NCBI GenBank assembly: GCA_026388735.1
Contig: JAPLJG010000074.1
Location: 1 to 44,242, forward strand
Length of the DNA stretch: 44,242 nt
Source of the DNA: Deltaproteobacteria bacterium
GTDB lineage: Bacteria; Desulfobacterota; Desulfobulbia; Desulfobulbales; Desulfurivibrionaceae
Direction: 5' to 3'
The notes under the pieces are model-generated. The model did not search any database, was not told the origin of the DNA, and was given only the letters and a program-made list of their open reading frames with translations. Below, in pieces: positions 1-12,370 of this stretch. Positions within the stretch are counted from its first letter, which is position 1. Each line of letters begins with the position of its first letter. Made by a program: the position numbers and the translations under genes.

Positions 1-111
1 GATGCCGCCGACTTTCAGCAACTGCTCCGCCTTGAGCACGTAGTGGATGGAAAAAAAAACGGCCACGTACGAACCGGTCGGGTGGCACTCATTCTTGGCG
101 GCGGCTATCAT
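1..111 (-). CDS. DUF3343-like protein, 5' part only
   Basis: The first 37 codons of a leftward gene that runs off the left edge. The visible protein starts MIAAAKNECH and continues with a YVAVFFSIHYVLKAEQLL segment. This resembles the start of DUF3343 proteins, small proteins of anaerobes proposed to carry sulfur or selenium; that assignment is from memory of the family pattern. The start codon at 111 follows a purine-rich run supplied by the neighbouring palindromic repeat. It lies downstream of gpsA on the same strand. Function in this organism cannot be judged from so short a piece. Confidence 0.55.
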   Translation of the reverse strand, partial: MIAAAKNECHPTGSYVAVFFSIHYVLKAEQLLKVGGI

Positions 112-113
112 AA

Positions 114-230
114 AGCCCCCCCTCCCTCGACGGGAGGGGGCTGGGGGGTGGGTGAACTTGCCAACAGCCTCACCTCCTGCACCTTCCCCCTCACCCTATC
201 CCTCTCCCGCAGGGGGCGAGGGGACTTGTG
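114..230. repeat. Two REP-like extragenic palindromes
   Basis: Two GC-rich imperfect palindromes lie between gpsA and the DUF3343 gene. The first (about 114-142) pairs a CCCCCTCCC arm with GGGAGGGGG around a TCGAC loop. The second (about 184-230) has C/T-rich CCCTCTCCC followed by GGGGGCGAGGGG. The style matches repetitive extragenic palindromes common in GC-rich proteobacteria. A related short CCTCC/GGAGG palindrome appears near 42262. They may act as transcript-end hairpins. Confidence 0.5.
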
Positions 231-304
231 TGCCTTGGGCCATTTTCTCATCGGATAGTGCTGACTTGCTGCTTTCATAGCTAAAAAATCCAGAGGCAAA
301 CAGC

Positions 305-1333
305 TCAAGCCTCTTCCATTTCCTCTTTCGAATCCCGGCCAAGCAGTGACTGCACCGCCTCAGCGCAGGGCTTATCCTCGTAGATCATGGCATAGACCTG
401 CTCCAGAATGGGCATCTCCACCCCGATCTTCTTGGCCAAGGCCATGGCGGAACGGGTGGTTTTCACCCCCTCGGCAACCATCTCCATCTCGGCAAGGATT
501 TGTTGCAATGTCTTGCCCTGCCCGAGCTTGAGGCCAACCTGCCGGTTCCGGCTCAGATCCCCGGTGCAGGTCAGGACCAGATCGCCCATGCCCGCCAGGC
601 CGGAAAAGGTGAGGGGCTTGGCGCCCATGGCCACCCCCAGCCGGGTGATCTCGGCCAGTCCTCGGGTGATGAGGGCGGCCCGGGTGTTGGTGCCGTAGCC
701 CAGGCCGTCGCAGATGCCCGCGGCGATGGCGACGATATTCTTGAGCGCCCCGCCCAGCTCCATGCCGATCACATCGGTGCCTGCGTAGACCCGGAACCGT
801 TCGGTGTGAAAAATATCCTGAAAGAACCTGGCCCCCTCAATGGTGGGGGCGGCGACCGTCACCGCCGTGGGGATTCCGGCGGCCACCTCCTTGGCAAAAC
901 TCGGGCCGGCCAGCACCCCCAGGGTTCCGCGAAAGCCGGGGTTTTCCTTGGCCAGCACCTCGGCCATCACCTGATTCATGGTGAGCAGGGTCTCGTTCTC
1001 GACGCCCTTGGTCGCGGAGATGATCGCCGCGTTTGCGGCAAGATGGGGAGCAAGAAGAGTGAACACCTCCCGGTAGACATGGGAGGGAACCACCATGACA
1101 ACCACCGGCTTGCCGGAAACAGCCTGAGCCAGATCAGCGGTGGGGTGCACCGTAGTAGGCAAGGGAAAGCCGGGGAGGTAGGTGGCGTTCTCCCGATCCC
1201 GCAGGAGCCCGGCGACATGGTCCGGACGATGAGCCCAGAGATCAACACTAAACCCCTTGTCGCCAAGAAGTTTGGCCAGAGCGGTTCCCCAGCTACCTGC
1301 GCCGATTACGGCTATGTTTTCAGGAGGGGTCAT
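305..1333 (-). CDS. gpsA: Glycerol-3-phosphate dehydrogenase [NAD(P)+]
   Basis: Cytosolic enzyme that reduces dihydroxyacetone phosphate to sn-glycerol 3-phosphate, the backbone for phospholipid synthesis. The 342-residue length is typical. The N-terminus has the Rossmann motif GAGSWGTALAKLLG (from about residue 11). The middle holds GGALKNIVAIAAGICDGLG, which contains the catalytic lysine region, followed by the conserved SGLAGMGDLVLTCTGDLSRN segment. The ATG at 1333 follows an AGGA ribosome site six bases upstream. It lies downstream of the gyrase genes on the same strand, with a toxin-antitoxin pair and an unknown gene in between. A gyrA-gpsA association in related deltaproteobacteria is a recollection rather than something checked here. 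Confidence 0.95.
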   Translation of the reverse strand: MTPPENIAVIGAGSWGTALAKLLGDKGFSVDLWAHRPDHVAGLLRDRENATYLPGFPLPTTVHPTADLAQAVSGKPVVVMVVPSHVYREVFTLLAPHLAANAAIISATKGVENETLLTMNQVMAEVLAKENPGFRGTLGVLAGPSFAKEVAAGIPTAVTVAAPTIEGARFFQDIFHTERFRVYAGTDVIGMELGGALKNIVAIAAGICDGLGYGTNTRAALITRGLAEITRLGVAMGAKPLTFSGLAGMGDLVLTCTGDLSRNRQVGLKLGQGKTLQQILAEMEMVAEGVKTTRSAMALAKKIGVEMPILEQVYAMIYEDKPCAEAVQSLLGRDSKEEMEEA

Positions 1334-1405
1334 GGGTTATCCTGGGGGTATTTGCTCTGTGTCTGTCTGTCGTTTGTAATACGAATAATTCACAAAGTTG
1401 CAGAG

Positions 1406-1927
1406 TTATGTTTGTGAACCATCTTTTGGTACGACTACGAAACGCTCTGTATTTTCGAGAACGCGTGACCATTGTTGAGCAACATTGCGTTGAAACTCTG
1501 CATCGTCAACATGACCTTGAGGGATATAAAACTTATCGAGGTCTAGCTGGGACAGATGAGAATAACGCATCTCTTTCGCCATTGCCGCTAAGAGTTCCAT
1601 CCATTTATGAATCCTCGGCTCGCCAGGTGGCTGATGCAGCAGAGCGTAGTACTCATGCCAAAGGGTTTTGACTTCATTACAGTCTGCGAACACAACATCA
1701 ATCTTGTTCAGTGCTTGCGCGGCATGTGCTGAGACAACAAGTGATTTGCGCTCTGCCATGAGAATTAAAAAGAGCTGTAGCTTGGCATCCTTCCTCTCTT
1801 TGCGAGACTGGAACCAGAGCGTGAACAGAACACCAGCAAGGGGGCCAAGAAAAACGGCTAAAGCTGTTATCCAGGTCTGAAGCTTGGATATCTCGAGCTG
1901 TACGAGAGCGATTTGATCAGGAGTCAT
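1406..1927 (-). CDS. Unknown single-pass membrane protein
   Basis: Not recognised. The roughly 173-residue protein has one hydrophobic segment near the N-terminus (ITALAVFLGPLAGVLFTLWF, about residues 19-38), followed directly by a basic KERKDAK stretch. This suggests an N-out, C-in anchor and a cytoplasmic domain of about 125 residues that looks helical. The layout resembles small membrane-anchored accessory proteins of unknown role. The start is uncertain: ATG at 1927 is preferred, with GTG at 1936 as an alternative, and neither has a strong ribosome site. Base composition is more AT-rich than in gpsA and gyrA, so together with the adjacent toxin-antitoxin pair it may be an insertion into the block. 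Confidence 0.6.
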   Translation of the reverse strand: MTPDQIALVQLEISKLQTWITALAVFLGPLAGVLFTLWFQSRKERKDAKLQLFLILMAERKSLVVSAHAAQALNKIDVVFADCNEVKTLWHEYYALLHQPPGEPRIHKWMELLAAMAKEMRYSHLSQLDLDKFYIPQGHVDDAEFQRNVAQQWSRVLENTERFVVVPKDGSQT

Positions 1928-1979
1928 AGCGTCCACAGGTAGTGTTAGATGATTCTATTCTTCCGGCAAGTCTTCCTCG

Positions 1980-2264
1980 TCATCCGCTTTTCAAATACGT
2001 CTTCAAATCCCGGTAATAATTCTCATGGGGTCCGATCATGATAAGCTCAAGGCTTTCGTCCTTAATACAGCGGTAGGCAAGAAGATACATCTGGCTCTGC
2101 ACCGTGAACTTATGGACAAAAACACCCCGCAAGTCGCCTTTCTTTTCCGAGCCAAGGGTGGGATTTTCGATAATCCGCCTGATTGCGCTGTCTAATTCAG
2201 ACTTCTCTTTCGCGTTGAATTTTTTAACTTTTTTCGCAAACGATCGTGATTGATAAATCTTCAT
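1980..2264 (-). CDS. RelE/ParE-family toxin
   Basis: A 94-residue basic protein with the usual pattern of the RelE/ParE fold: an N-terminal SRSFAKKVKKF helix, a middle LRGVFVHKFTVQSQMYLLAYR beta region, and a C-terminal LIMIGPHENYYRDLK motif. RelE-type members cleave mRNA on the ribosome and ParE-type members poison gyrase; the sequence alone does not decide which. It starts 6 bp after the antitoxin stop, so the two are co-transcribed, antitoxin first. A gyrase-targeting toxin next to gyrA would be noteworthy, but this is speculation. Confidence 0.82.
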   Translation of the reverse strand: MKIYQSRSFAKKVKKFNAKEKSELDSAIRRIIENPTLGSEKKGDLRGVFVHKFTVQSQMYLLAYRCIKDESLELIMIGPHENYYRDLKTYLKSG

Positions 2265-2270
2265 GGATTT

Positions 2271-2489
2271 TCAACCAAATTGATACTCTGTCTTCTCGTC
2301 GTGATCCAGCTCTTCAAGGCCGATCAAAATTTCCCTGGTGAGACTGTAGGTGAGGTCCGGATTTTCTTCGGCGCATTTGCCTATCCGCGCCCAATGCTCG
2401 ATTTGTCCGGTCAGGGACCGGTGCTCGATCTTACTGAACCTTTTGGCTTCACCAACCAATTCTTCTGATATTCTTACCGCCATTGCCAT
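2271..2489 (-). CDS. ParD-like antitoxin
   Basis: A 72-residue protein beginning MAMAVRISEELVGEAKRFSK, a strand plus helix typical of ribbon-helix-helix antitoxins. The following SLTGQIEHWARIGKCAEENP segment matches the ParD-like antitoxin family as I know it. The acidic C-terminal tail is likely the toxin-binding part. A strong GGAGGTG ribosome site sits just upstream; the second ATG at 2483 is an equally possible start. It is the first gene of the pair and probably represses its own promoter, which must lie in the short gap after gyrA. Confidence 0.78.
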   Translation of the reverse strand: MAMAVRISEELVGEAKRFSKIEHRSLTGQIEHWARIGKCAEENPDLTYSLTREILIGLEELDHDEKTEYQFG

Positions 2490-2543
2490 ATTTCACCTCC
2501 GCGATTGATTTCACGGATTCAACTTACAACCAAACATCGCGAA

Positions 2544-2559
2544 ATGCAACTTTTTGCAT
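2544..2559. promoter_or_regulatory. Inverted repeat before the toxin-antitoxin pair
   Basis: A perfect ATGCAA-N4-TTGCAT inverted repeat overlaps the gyrA stop and lies 55 bp upstream of the antitoxin start. It could be the operator bound by the ribbon-helix-helix antitoxin or a weak hairpin at the end of gyrA. Only the symmetry is seen directly. Confidence 0.3.
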
Positions 2560-5045
2560 CACTCTGCGCCTTCCTCGTCCTCGCCTTCCTCATCATCGGA
2601 AATAATCTCGGCCATCCGATCAACCGCCATAACCTTTTCACCCTCATCCAGCTTGAAGAGCCGTACGCCCTGGGTGTTCCGGCCGATAACCCGCAGATCA
2701 CGCATGGAGATGCGGATGATCTTGCCGCCGTTGGTGATCATCATCAGCTCGTCTTCATCGGTCACCTGCATGGCCCCGACCACCAGGCCGTTGCGCTCGC
2801 TGGCCTTGATGGCGAAGACCCCCTTGCCGCCGCGCTTGATCAGGCGGTATTCATCCACCTCGCTCCGCTTGCCGTAGCCGTTTTCCGTGACCACCACCAC
2901 CGAGGAGCCCTCGTGCACCACATCCACCGAGACCACCTCGTCGCCCTCGGCCAGGTTGATGCCCTTGACCCCGGTGGCGGTGCGGCCCATGCTGCGGACG
3001 TTCTGCTCGTTGAAGCGAACCGACATGCCCTTTCTGGTAACGACTAGGATATCGTTGGCGCCGTTGGTGAGTACCGCGCCGAGAATCTCGTCATCCTCGC
3101 GGATGGTGAGGGCTATCTTACCGCGCCGGATGGGGCGGCGGAACTCGGAGAGCACCGTTTTCTTGACGATACCCTTCTTGGTGATCATCATAATATGGCA
3201 TTCCTGGCCCTCGGCCACATCAAAGGTCGAGACCGGCAGGATGGCCGCAACCTTTTCGCCCTCGGTGAGCTCCAAGAGATTGACAATGGCCTTGCCCCGG
3301 GCAATGCGACCCGCCTGCGGGATCTCATAGACCTTACGCCAAAAGACCTTGCCGTGGTTGGTGAAGAAGAGGAAGGTGGCGTGGGTGGAGGCCGTGTACA
3401 TGTTGCTGACGAAATCATCCTCGATGGTGTTGGCGCCCTTGACGCCCTTGCCGCCGCGCCGCTGGGAGCGGTAGAGGTCAACCGGGTTGCGCTTGATGTA
3501 GCCCTCGTGCGTAACGGTGACCACCATCTCTTCCTGCATGATCATGTCTTCAGGCAGAATCTCGTCCGGGGCCTCGATGATCTCGGTGCGCCGCTCGTCG
3601 CCGTACTGCTCGATGATCTCGGTGAACTCATCGCGGATGATCTTCATCACCAGATGCTGATCAGCCAGGACCTGCTTGAACCAGGTGATCTGCCGCATCA
3701 GCTCTTCGTATTCACTGACGATTTTTTCCCGCTCCAAGCCGGTGAGCCGGTGCAAGCGCATCTCGAGGATGGACTGGGCCTGGATCTCGGAGAGAGAGAA
3801 GCGGGCAATCAGCCCGATCTTGGCTTCCTGCGGGTTGGCAGATTTTTTGATCAGCTCCACCACCTCGTCGAGATTGGTGATGGCGATCTTGAGCCCTTCC
3901 AGGATATGGGCCTTTTCCTCGGCCTTTTTGAGGTCGTAGGCGGTGCGGCGGTAGACGATGGTCTTCCGGTGCAGGAGGAAATATTCGAGTATCTGCCGAA
4001 GATTCAAAATCTCGGGCCGGTTGTTGACGATGGAGAGCAGGATGATGCCCATGCTCCGCTGGAGCGGGGTCAACTTGTACAGCTGGTTGATCACCACCTC
4101 GGCAATGGCGTCCTTTTTCAGATCAAGGACGATGCGCATCCCGTGGCGGTCGGACTCGTCGCGCACCTCGGCAATGGTGTCTATCCGCTTATCCTTGACC
4201 AAGAGGACGATCTTCTCGATGAGGAACGCCTTGTTCTGCTGATACGGAATCTCGGTGATGATGATGGATTCCCGGCCGCTCTTGCTCTTCTCCACATCGG
4301 TCTTGGAACGCATGAGGATGGAGCCGCGCCCTGTTTCGTAGGCCTCGCGGATGCCGGCCCTGCCGCAGATAAAGGCGCCGGTGGGGAGATCCGGACCGGT
4401 GATATGGTCCATGAGCTGATTGACCGTGATGTTCGGGTCGTCGATCATGGCGATGAGGCCGTTCATCACCTCCACCAGGTTATGGGGCGGAATATTGGTG
4501 GCCATACCCACGGCGATGCCAGAGGAGCCGTTGATCAGCAGATTGGGGATTCGGGAGGGGAAAACCACCGGCTCCATATGGGAGTTGTCGTAGGTGGGTA
4601 CAAAATCAACGGTTTCCTTTTCCAGATCGGCGATGATCTCCTGGTCGATTTTGGTCATCCGCGCTTCGGTATACCGCATGGCCGCCGGGGAATCGCCGTC
4701 CACCGAACCAAAGTTACCCTGGCCGTCGACCAACGGGTAGCGCATGGAAAAATCCTGGGCCATGCGAACGATGGTGTCGTAGGCCGCGGTATCGCCATGG
4801 GGATGGTACTTACCGATGACATCACCGACAATACGGGCCGATTTGAGATGGGGCCGGTTGTGGAAGTTGCTCAGTTCCCGCATGGCAAAGAGGGCGCGGC
4901 GATGCACGGGCTTTAGGCCGTCCCGCACATCCGGCAAGGCCCGGCCGATGATGACGCTCATGGCGTAATCAAGGTAGGATTTCTTTAATTCCTTTTCGAT
5001 GGAGATAGAGGCAATCGGCAACTCTTGGGTCGTTTCTTCCGCCAT
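2559..5045 (-). CDS. gyrA: DNA gyrase subunit A
   Basis: The 828-residue breakage-reunion subunit of DNA gyrase. The catalytic tyrosine lies in [14 protein letters not shown]. The quinolone-resistance region reads [17 protein letters not shown], with threonine where E. coli has serine 83 and aspartate kept at the position of residue 87. The GyrA box QRRGGKG is present in the C-terminal domain, which separates it from topoisomerase IV subunit A. The protein ends in a very acidic tail ([12 protein letters not shown]). The start is ATG at 5045. It follows gyrB by 62 bp on the same strand, so the two subunits are probably co-transcribed. Confidence 0.97.
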   Translation of the reverse strand: MAEETTQELPIASISIEKELKKSYLDYAMSVIIGRALPDVRDGLKPVHRRALFAMRELSNFHNRPHLKSARIVGDVIGKYHPHGDTAAYDTIVRMAQDFSMRYPLVDGQGNFGSVDGDSPAAMRYTEARMTKIDQEIIADLEKETVDFVPTYDNSHMEPVVFPSRIPNLLINGSSGIAVGMATNIPPHNLVEVMNGLIAMIDDPNITVNQLMDHITGPDLPTGAFICGRAGIREAYETGRGSILMRSKTDVEKSKSGRESIIITEIPYQQNKAFLIEKIVLLVKDKRIDTIAEVRDESDRHGMRIVLDLKKDAIAEVVINQLYKLTPLQRSMGIILLSIVNNRPEILNLRQILEYFLLHRKTIVYRRTAYDLKKAEEKAHILEGLKIAITNLDEVVELIKKSANPQEAKIGLIARFSLSEIQAQSILEMRLHRLTGLEREKIVSEYEELMRQITWFKQVLADQHLVMKIIRDEFTEIIEQYGDERRTEIIEAPDEILPEDMIMQEEMVVTVTHEGYIKRNPVDLYRSQRRGGKGVKGANTIEDDFVSNMYTASTHATFLFFTNHGKVFWRKVYEIPQAGRIARGKAIVNLLELTEGEKVAAILPVSTFDVAEGQECHIMMITKKGIVKKTVLSEFRRPIRRGKIALTIREDDEILGAVLTNGANDILVVTRKGMSVRFNEQNVRSMGRTATGVKGINLAEGDEVVSVDVVHEGSSVVVVTENGYGKRSEVDEYRLIKRGGKGVFAIKASERNGLVVGAMQVTDEDELMMITNGGKIIRISMRDLRVIGRNTQGVRLFKLDEGEKVMAVDRMAEIISDDEEGEDEEGAE

Positions 5046-5107
5046 ATCAAAAATCCTTGTTCAGTGGATGGATAAATCTTGAACGTGTCTCAGCTACAAA
5101 AACAGCC

Positions 5108-7528
<2,421 letters not shown>

Positions 7529-7561
7529 CTAAAAACGAGATCCGGCACTGGATGTTTATGA

Positions 7562-8692
7562 CTATATCTTCATGGGCATGATGATGCTGAAAAAACCGGG
7601 ATCATCATCGCCCTGAATCATGCAGGGGCTTTCTTCCGAATTAATATAGGCCTTGATGGTGTCACTGGACATGACCTGCATGGTTTCAATAAAATATTTA
7701 CCATTGAACCCGAGCTTTAAAGGAGAATCATCATAGGTGATGGCAATTTCATCCTTGGCGCTGCCTATATCCATGCTTTGGGAAGAAAGAATGAGTTTGT
7801 TTGTTTTTATCTGAAATTGTACTGCGTTGTATCGATCTTCTGTAAAGAGATTCATTTTTTTCATCGAATTCATAAAAGGCAACCTGTTTAATTCAATGCA
7901 TTTTTCTTTTTTAATCATATTGATGATATTTTTATAATCAGGGAAATCACCATTCATCAGGCGCACAACGATGATGGAATGGTCTGTTTTTATAACTGCC
8001 TGTTTTTCTTCAAACGCTATTTGTATTTCTGCTGAGCCTTCCGTAAATTTTCTTATTTCTTGCATACCTTTGCGGGGAATAAGAATGATCTTCTCCATCT
8101 TCAATCCACTCAGGTCGCTTTCCACGGTTGTTTCACACAGAGAAAGTCTGTGTCCGTCCGAAGAAACCATGCGGAGCATGTTCTTTCCGTCGGCAAGGTC
8201 TTTTTCCACCAAAACACCGGTGAGGTTGAATTGGGATTCTCCTTCCTGGGCAACGGAAAAAATCGTTTTATCAATGAGCTCCTTTATCTTGTCGCTTGAA
8301 AGAGAGGTGAGCATGTCTTCATCGTATTCAGGAAACGCCGGGTATTCTTCGCTGGGCATGCCGGCCAGTTTATAATCCGTTGAACCGGCGCTTATCTTTG
8401 CCCAGTTGTTTTCAAGGATCTCGATATGGATTTGATCCGCGTTGGATTCTCGAACTATTTCAAATAGTTTTTTAGCAGGAAGGGTGATGGCTCCGGAAGA
8501 GAGTATTTCTGCCGGCAGGCTGTTTCGGATGCCTATTTCTAAATCCGTGGCCGTTAAAAGAAGAGAATCTGTTTTAGAGTCGATCAGGATGTTTGAGAGA
8601 ATGGCAATATTCCCTTTTTTACCGGTTACATTCTGTAGGGAAGCAAGGCCTGTCAAAAAATCATCTCGGGAGATATTAAAAATCAGGGACAT
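7562..8692 (-). CDS. dnaN: DNA polymerase III beta subunit (sliding clamp)
   Basis: Ring-shaped processivity clamp of the replicative polymerase. The usual clamp features are present: an N-terminal LIFNISRDDFLTGLASLQNV segment, a KKLFEIVRE motif, the PSEEYPAFPE motif and a C-terminal IIMPMKI. With about 376 residues it has the normal length. The ATG at 8692 is preferred because a GGGGTG ribosome site lies just upstream; a GTG at 8701 is in frame. The gene is clearly more AT-rich, with more A/T-ending codons, than the gyrB gene 57 bp downstream. It is the first gene of the leftward replication block. Confidence 0.95.
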   Translation of the reverse strand: MSLIFNISRDDFLTGLASLQNVTGKKGNIAILSNILIDSKTDSLLLTATDLEIGIRNSLPAEILSSGAITLPAKKLFEIVRESNADQIHIEILENNWAKISAGSTDYKLAGMPSEEYPAFPEYDEDMLTSLSSDKIKELIDKTIFSVAQEGESQFNLTGVLVEKDLADGKNMLRMVSSDGHRLSLCETTVESDLSGLKMEKIILIPRKGMQEIRKFTEGSAEIQIAFEEKQAVIKTDHSIIVVRLMNGDFPDYKNIINMIKKEKCIELNRLPFMNSMKKMNLFTEDRYNAVQFQIKTNKLILSSQSMDIGSAKDEIAITYDDSPLKLGFNGKYFIETMQVMSSDTIKAYINSEESPCMIQGDDDPGFFSIIMPMKI

Positions 8693-8701
8693 AATGGGCA
8701 C

Positions 8702-9165
8702 CCCACACAGTAGTAGTTGTTTTTTTAGTTTTTAAAAGATTATGGTTATTAGGGTTGTTGATATGTTGATAAGCGAAGCAACAGCTTGAATAAATTATTT
8801 TTTTTTTAAAACAGCCAGGACTGAGAAAAAAAGAAAAAGATAAAAAACAAGTTATCAACAGGTTTTAAAAACAGAGTGAACAGATCAGCGGCACGCAGGG
8901 TTGAGAAGGTGTTGAAAAAAGAAAATATATGCGTTTGGCCAATCAAGAGAATAAAAACCTATTAACATATCGATATTATTATAAAACATCACAAACAAAG
9001 AAAACTGTCGGTCTTTTATAAAAACAACTACAAAAAGATAGTGTAAAATCAAAAAAAATTCAATGATAATAAATAAAAAGATGCTGTAATATGGCAATTT
9101 TCGAGCTGCCATAACAGACTTTTTTGGAGGCTCGTCATTAAGAGAGAAGGATAAATTTTAAACAG
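8702..9165. other. AT-rich gap with DnaA-box-like sites
   Basis: A gene-free, strongly AT-rich divergent region of 464 bp between dnaN and the serine hydrolase. It contains TGTTGATAT (8756-8764) overlapping TGTTGATAA (8764-8772), and the inverted TTATCAACA (8852-8860). The last two match the DnaA box TTATCCACA at 8 of 9 positions. Long A/T runs (8796-8810, and 8950-9090) could serve as an unwinding element. Position next to dnaN makes it a candidate origin or DnaA-controlled promoter region; dnaA itself is not here. No small gene is convincing in it. Confidence 0.45.
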
Positions 9166-10278
9166 ATGGAAAACAATAAAAATAATATATTAAGATCAAG
9201 ATGTTATGAAATATTTTCAGAGGCGATCCACAGTCGGATTTTTCCAGGGTCGGTCATGGCTGTTTCTTTGGGACCTCCAGGGAAGAGAACGCGGATAATT
9301 CAGACTTACGGACACACCACATACCGTCAGGAAAATCCGGTTCATAAAGGCACGGTGTACGACCTTGCTTCCCTGACCAAACCGCTTGCCACAACCCTGG
9401 CCATTCTTGTGTTGTTGAAAGAGCGACGGCTGCAACTATCCGACGTGATCGCGGATATATTTCCCCAATTAGGAACATTCACGGGCTTGATATCCATCAA
9501 GGATCTTCTTTGCCATTGTGCGGGGTTTCCAGCGCATCAGCCCTATTATCTTGAACTTGGCAGGCTGACAGAGGAAAAAAGAAAGGAAGCGCTTCTCAGC
9601 CTGTTGGCCGTGGAACCCCAGGCCTATGAACCGGGCAGTACATCCATCTACAGCGATTTAGGCTTTATGCTGTTGGGCCTGATTGTGGAAAAGAAAAGCG
9701 GCCTGGAACTCGCCGAGTTTTTTCGGGAAAAAATTGCGGAGCCACTGGGGCTTGCGGAAAGAATATTCTATGGCCCGGCAGGGCCAGGGGATACGGAAAA
9801 ATGTGCCCCCACGGAAGATTGCCCTCTTCGTAAGAGGATTCTCTGTGGCGAGGTGAGCGATGAAAATGCCCAGGCCCTGGGTGGGGTTGCTGGGCATGCT
9901 GGGTTGTTCGGCACCATCTACGGGGTGTTGGAGATGGGGGAGCATCTGCTGGATCAATGGCAGGGGAGGGAGGAGCACCCCAACTACCAGGCAAGCGATC
10001 TTGGCCGATTTTTAACCAGGCAGGATATCCCCGGCTCCACCTGGGCCCTGGGCTTTGATACGCCGTCGAGCACCGGTTCAAGCGGGGGCAGATATCTGGC
10101 GCCCACCAGCGTGGGCCATCTCGGCTTTACCGGCACCTCATTCTGGATAGACCCGACCCGTGATCTGGTCATGGTCCTCTTGAGCAACCGGGTTCATCCC
10201 AGCCGGGATAATATCCAGATCAAAGAGTTCCGCCCTCTTTTTCATGAGACGGTTATGGAGAGTCTGGGCCTAGTCTAA
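9166..10278 (+). CDS. Serine hydrolase, beta-lactamase / PBP-like
   Basis: A 370-residue member of the class C beta-lactamase / DD-peptidase / esterase family. The nucleophile motif SLTK (S69, K72) lies in DLASLTKPLATT, the second motif is YSD (Y162), and the third is HLGFTGTS in place of KTG. There is no obvious signal peptide; the N-terminus is polar and asparagine-rich, so a cytoplasmic location is likely. The substrate is unknown; such proteins are often esterases or cell-wall-related hydrolases. The first 20 codons are AT-rich like the upstream gap, then the gene turns GC-rich. It converges on mtnA, with stop codons 1 bp apart. Confidence 0.85.
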   Translation: MENNKNNILRSRCYEIFSEAIHSRIFPGSVMAVSLGPPGKRTRIIQTYGHTTYRQENPVHKGTVYDLASLTKPLATTLAILVLLKERRLQLSDVIADIFPQLGTFTGLISIKDLLCHCAGFPAHQPYYLELGRLTEEKRKEALLSLLAVEPQAYEPGSTSIYSDLGFMLLGLIVEKKSGLELAEFFREKIAEPLGLAERIFYGPAGPGDTEKCAPTEDCPLRKRILCGEVSDENAQALGGVAGHAGLFGTIYGVLEMGEHLLDQWQGREEHPNYQASDLGRFLTRQDIPGSTWALGFDTPSSTGSSGGRYLAPTSVGHLGFTGTSFWIDPTRDLVMVLLSNRVHPSRDNIQIKEFRPLFHETVMESLGLV

Positions 10279-10279
10279 G

Positions 10280-11398
<1,119 letters not shown>

Positions 11399-11479
11399 AT
11401 CTGCCTCGGGAAATTAGAGAAAAAAGGTGAAAAAATAATATGATATGAGACCCATACCAATGGTAGCGTAGATCAGCAG

Positions 11480-11581
11480 TCAAGACGGGCAGTCGATTTC
11501 CCGCTGTTTTTTGAGCATAAAAGCAAAGGTCAGACCTGCAACAACAAGGGCGGCGAGGCTGGCAAGGGCATGTGGGTTCAT
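11480..11581 (-). CDS. Possible 33-residue membrane peptide
   Basis: A short open frame reading MNPHALASLAALVVAGLTFA then FMLKKQREIDCPS. It has one hydrophobic helix (about residues 5-23), a positive KKQR cytoplasmic end and an AAGGA ribosome site upstream. It sits between comF and mtnA on the same strand. Single-helix peptides of this size often accompany transporters, but no transporter is nearby. It may be a chance frame. Confidence 0.35.
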   Translation of the reverse strand: MNPHALASLAALVVAGLTFAFMLKKQREIDCPS

Positions 11582-11644
11582 GGGTGTGTTTCCTTATGGT
11601 TATGATGACAACAGGGTAAACCGGATTTTTTCTGCTGCCAAGAA

Positions 11645-12370
11645 TTAATAGTCTTCTTTGACCCTGGCCAATGTCAACACCAGCACCTCGTCCGCCCCGG
11701 CTTTTTTCAACACCCTGGCGCACTCGTTCGCCGTGGTGCCGGTGGTGAACACATCATCGATGAGGAGGATCTTTTTCCCGGCGAGTCGGTGCGGTTTTAT
11801 AACGGCAAAGGCGTTTTTGAGATTGGTGCGCCGGGCTGCACCATTGAAACTGGTTTGCGGCTCGGTGGGCCGCAAACGGACCAGGAGACCGACCGTGACT
11901 CGGCGGTCCTTTGGGAAGAAGGCGCGGGCCAGGAGCAGAGCCTGGTTGAAGCCGCGCTCCCGCAGACGGCTTGGGTGCAAGGGTACGGGTACGATCCAAT
12001 CTACTCCTCTCATCTCGGCCAGCAGGGGCAGATTAATGGCCAACCTGGCAAAGCTCGGCAGGCAGGCGGTCTTTCCCTGGTATTTGAAGCGATGAATCAC
12101 CTTTTTCAGCGGCTCTTCGTAGAGGAAGAGCGCCCTGGCTTGACTAAAATGCCTTGGTTTGGCGAGGCAGGTCCCGCAGTGATGATCGCCGCCCGGTGCT
12201 ACGAGATAGGCCCTGCCGCAACATGGGCAGAGGGGGCTCTTGATGTAATGGAGTTTTTCTTGGCAATCCGGGCAAAACAACAGGTCCGGTGCCGAGCCCA
12301 GCGGCTTTTCGCAGGCAAGACAGAACGAGGGCAGCAGGAGATCGAGGAGGGCGTTAAAAAACCGTTTCAT
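11645..12370 (-). CDS. comF: ComF family phosphoribosyltransferase-like protein
   Basis: A 241-residue ComF/GntX-type protein. The N-terminus carries a zinc-binding cysteine pattern (CLACEK, CPDC, CPCCGRAY, CGTC within the first 85 residues). The C-terminus has the PRPP-binding motif ILLIDDVFTTGTTANECA. Members are linked to DNA uptake or remain uncharacterised. The gene overlaps the upstream nudix gene by 4 bp, which points to translational coupling. Confidence 0.9.
   Translation of the reverse strand: MKRFFNALLDLLLPSFCLACEKPLGSAPDLLFCPDCQEKLHYIKSPLCPCCGRAYLVAPGGDHHCGTCLAKPRHFSQARALFLYEEPLKKVIHRFKYQGKTACLPSFARLAINLPLLAEMRGVDWIVPVPLHPSRLRERGFNQALLLARAFFPKDRRVTVGLLVRLRPTEPQTSFNGAARRTNLKNAFAVIKPHRLAGKKILLIDDVFTTGTTANECARVLKKAGADEVLVLTLARVKEDY

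Noticed and set aside
500..1417. A 305-codon open frame antisense to gpsA
   Set aside because: Shadow of gpsA codon bias; no ribosome site and no recognisable motif.
3195..4916. A 573-codon open frame antisense to gyrA
   Set aside because: It is a mirror of the GC-rich gyrA coding frame; the translation is rich in Gly, Asp, His and Leu with no domain, and gyrA is certain.
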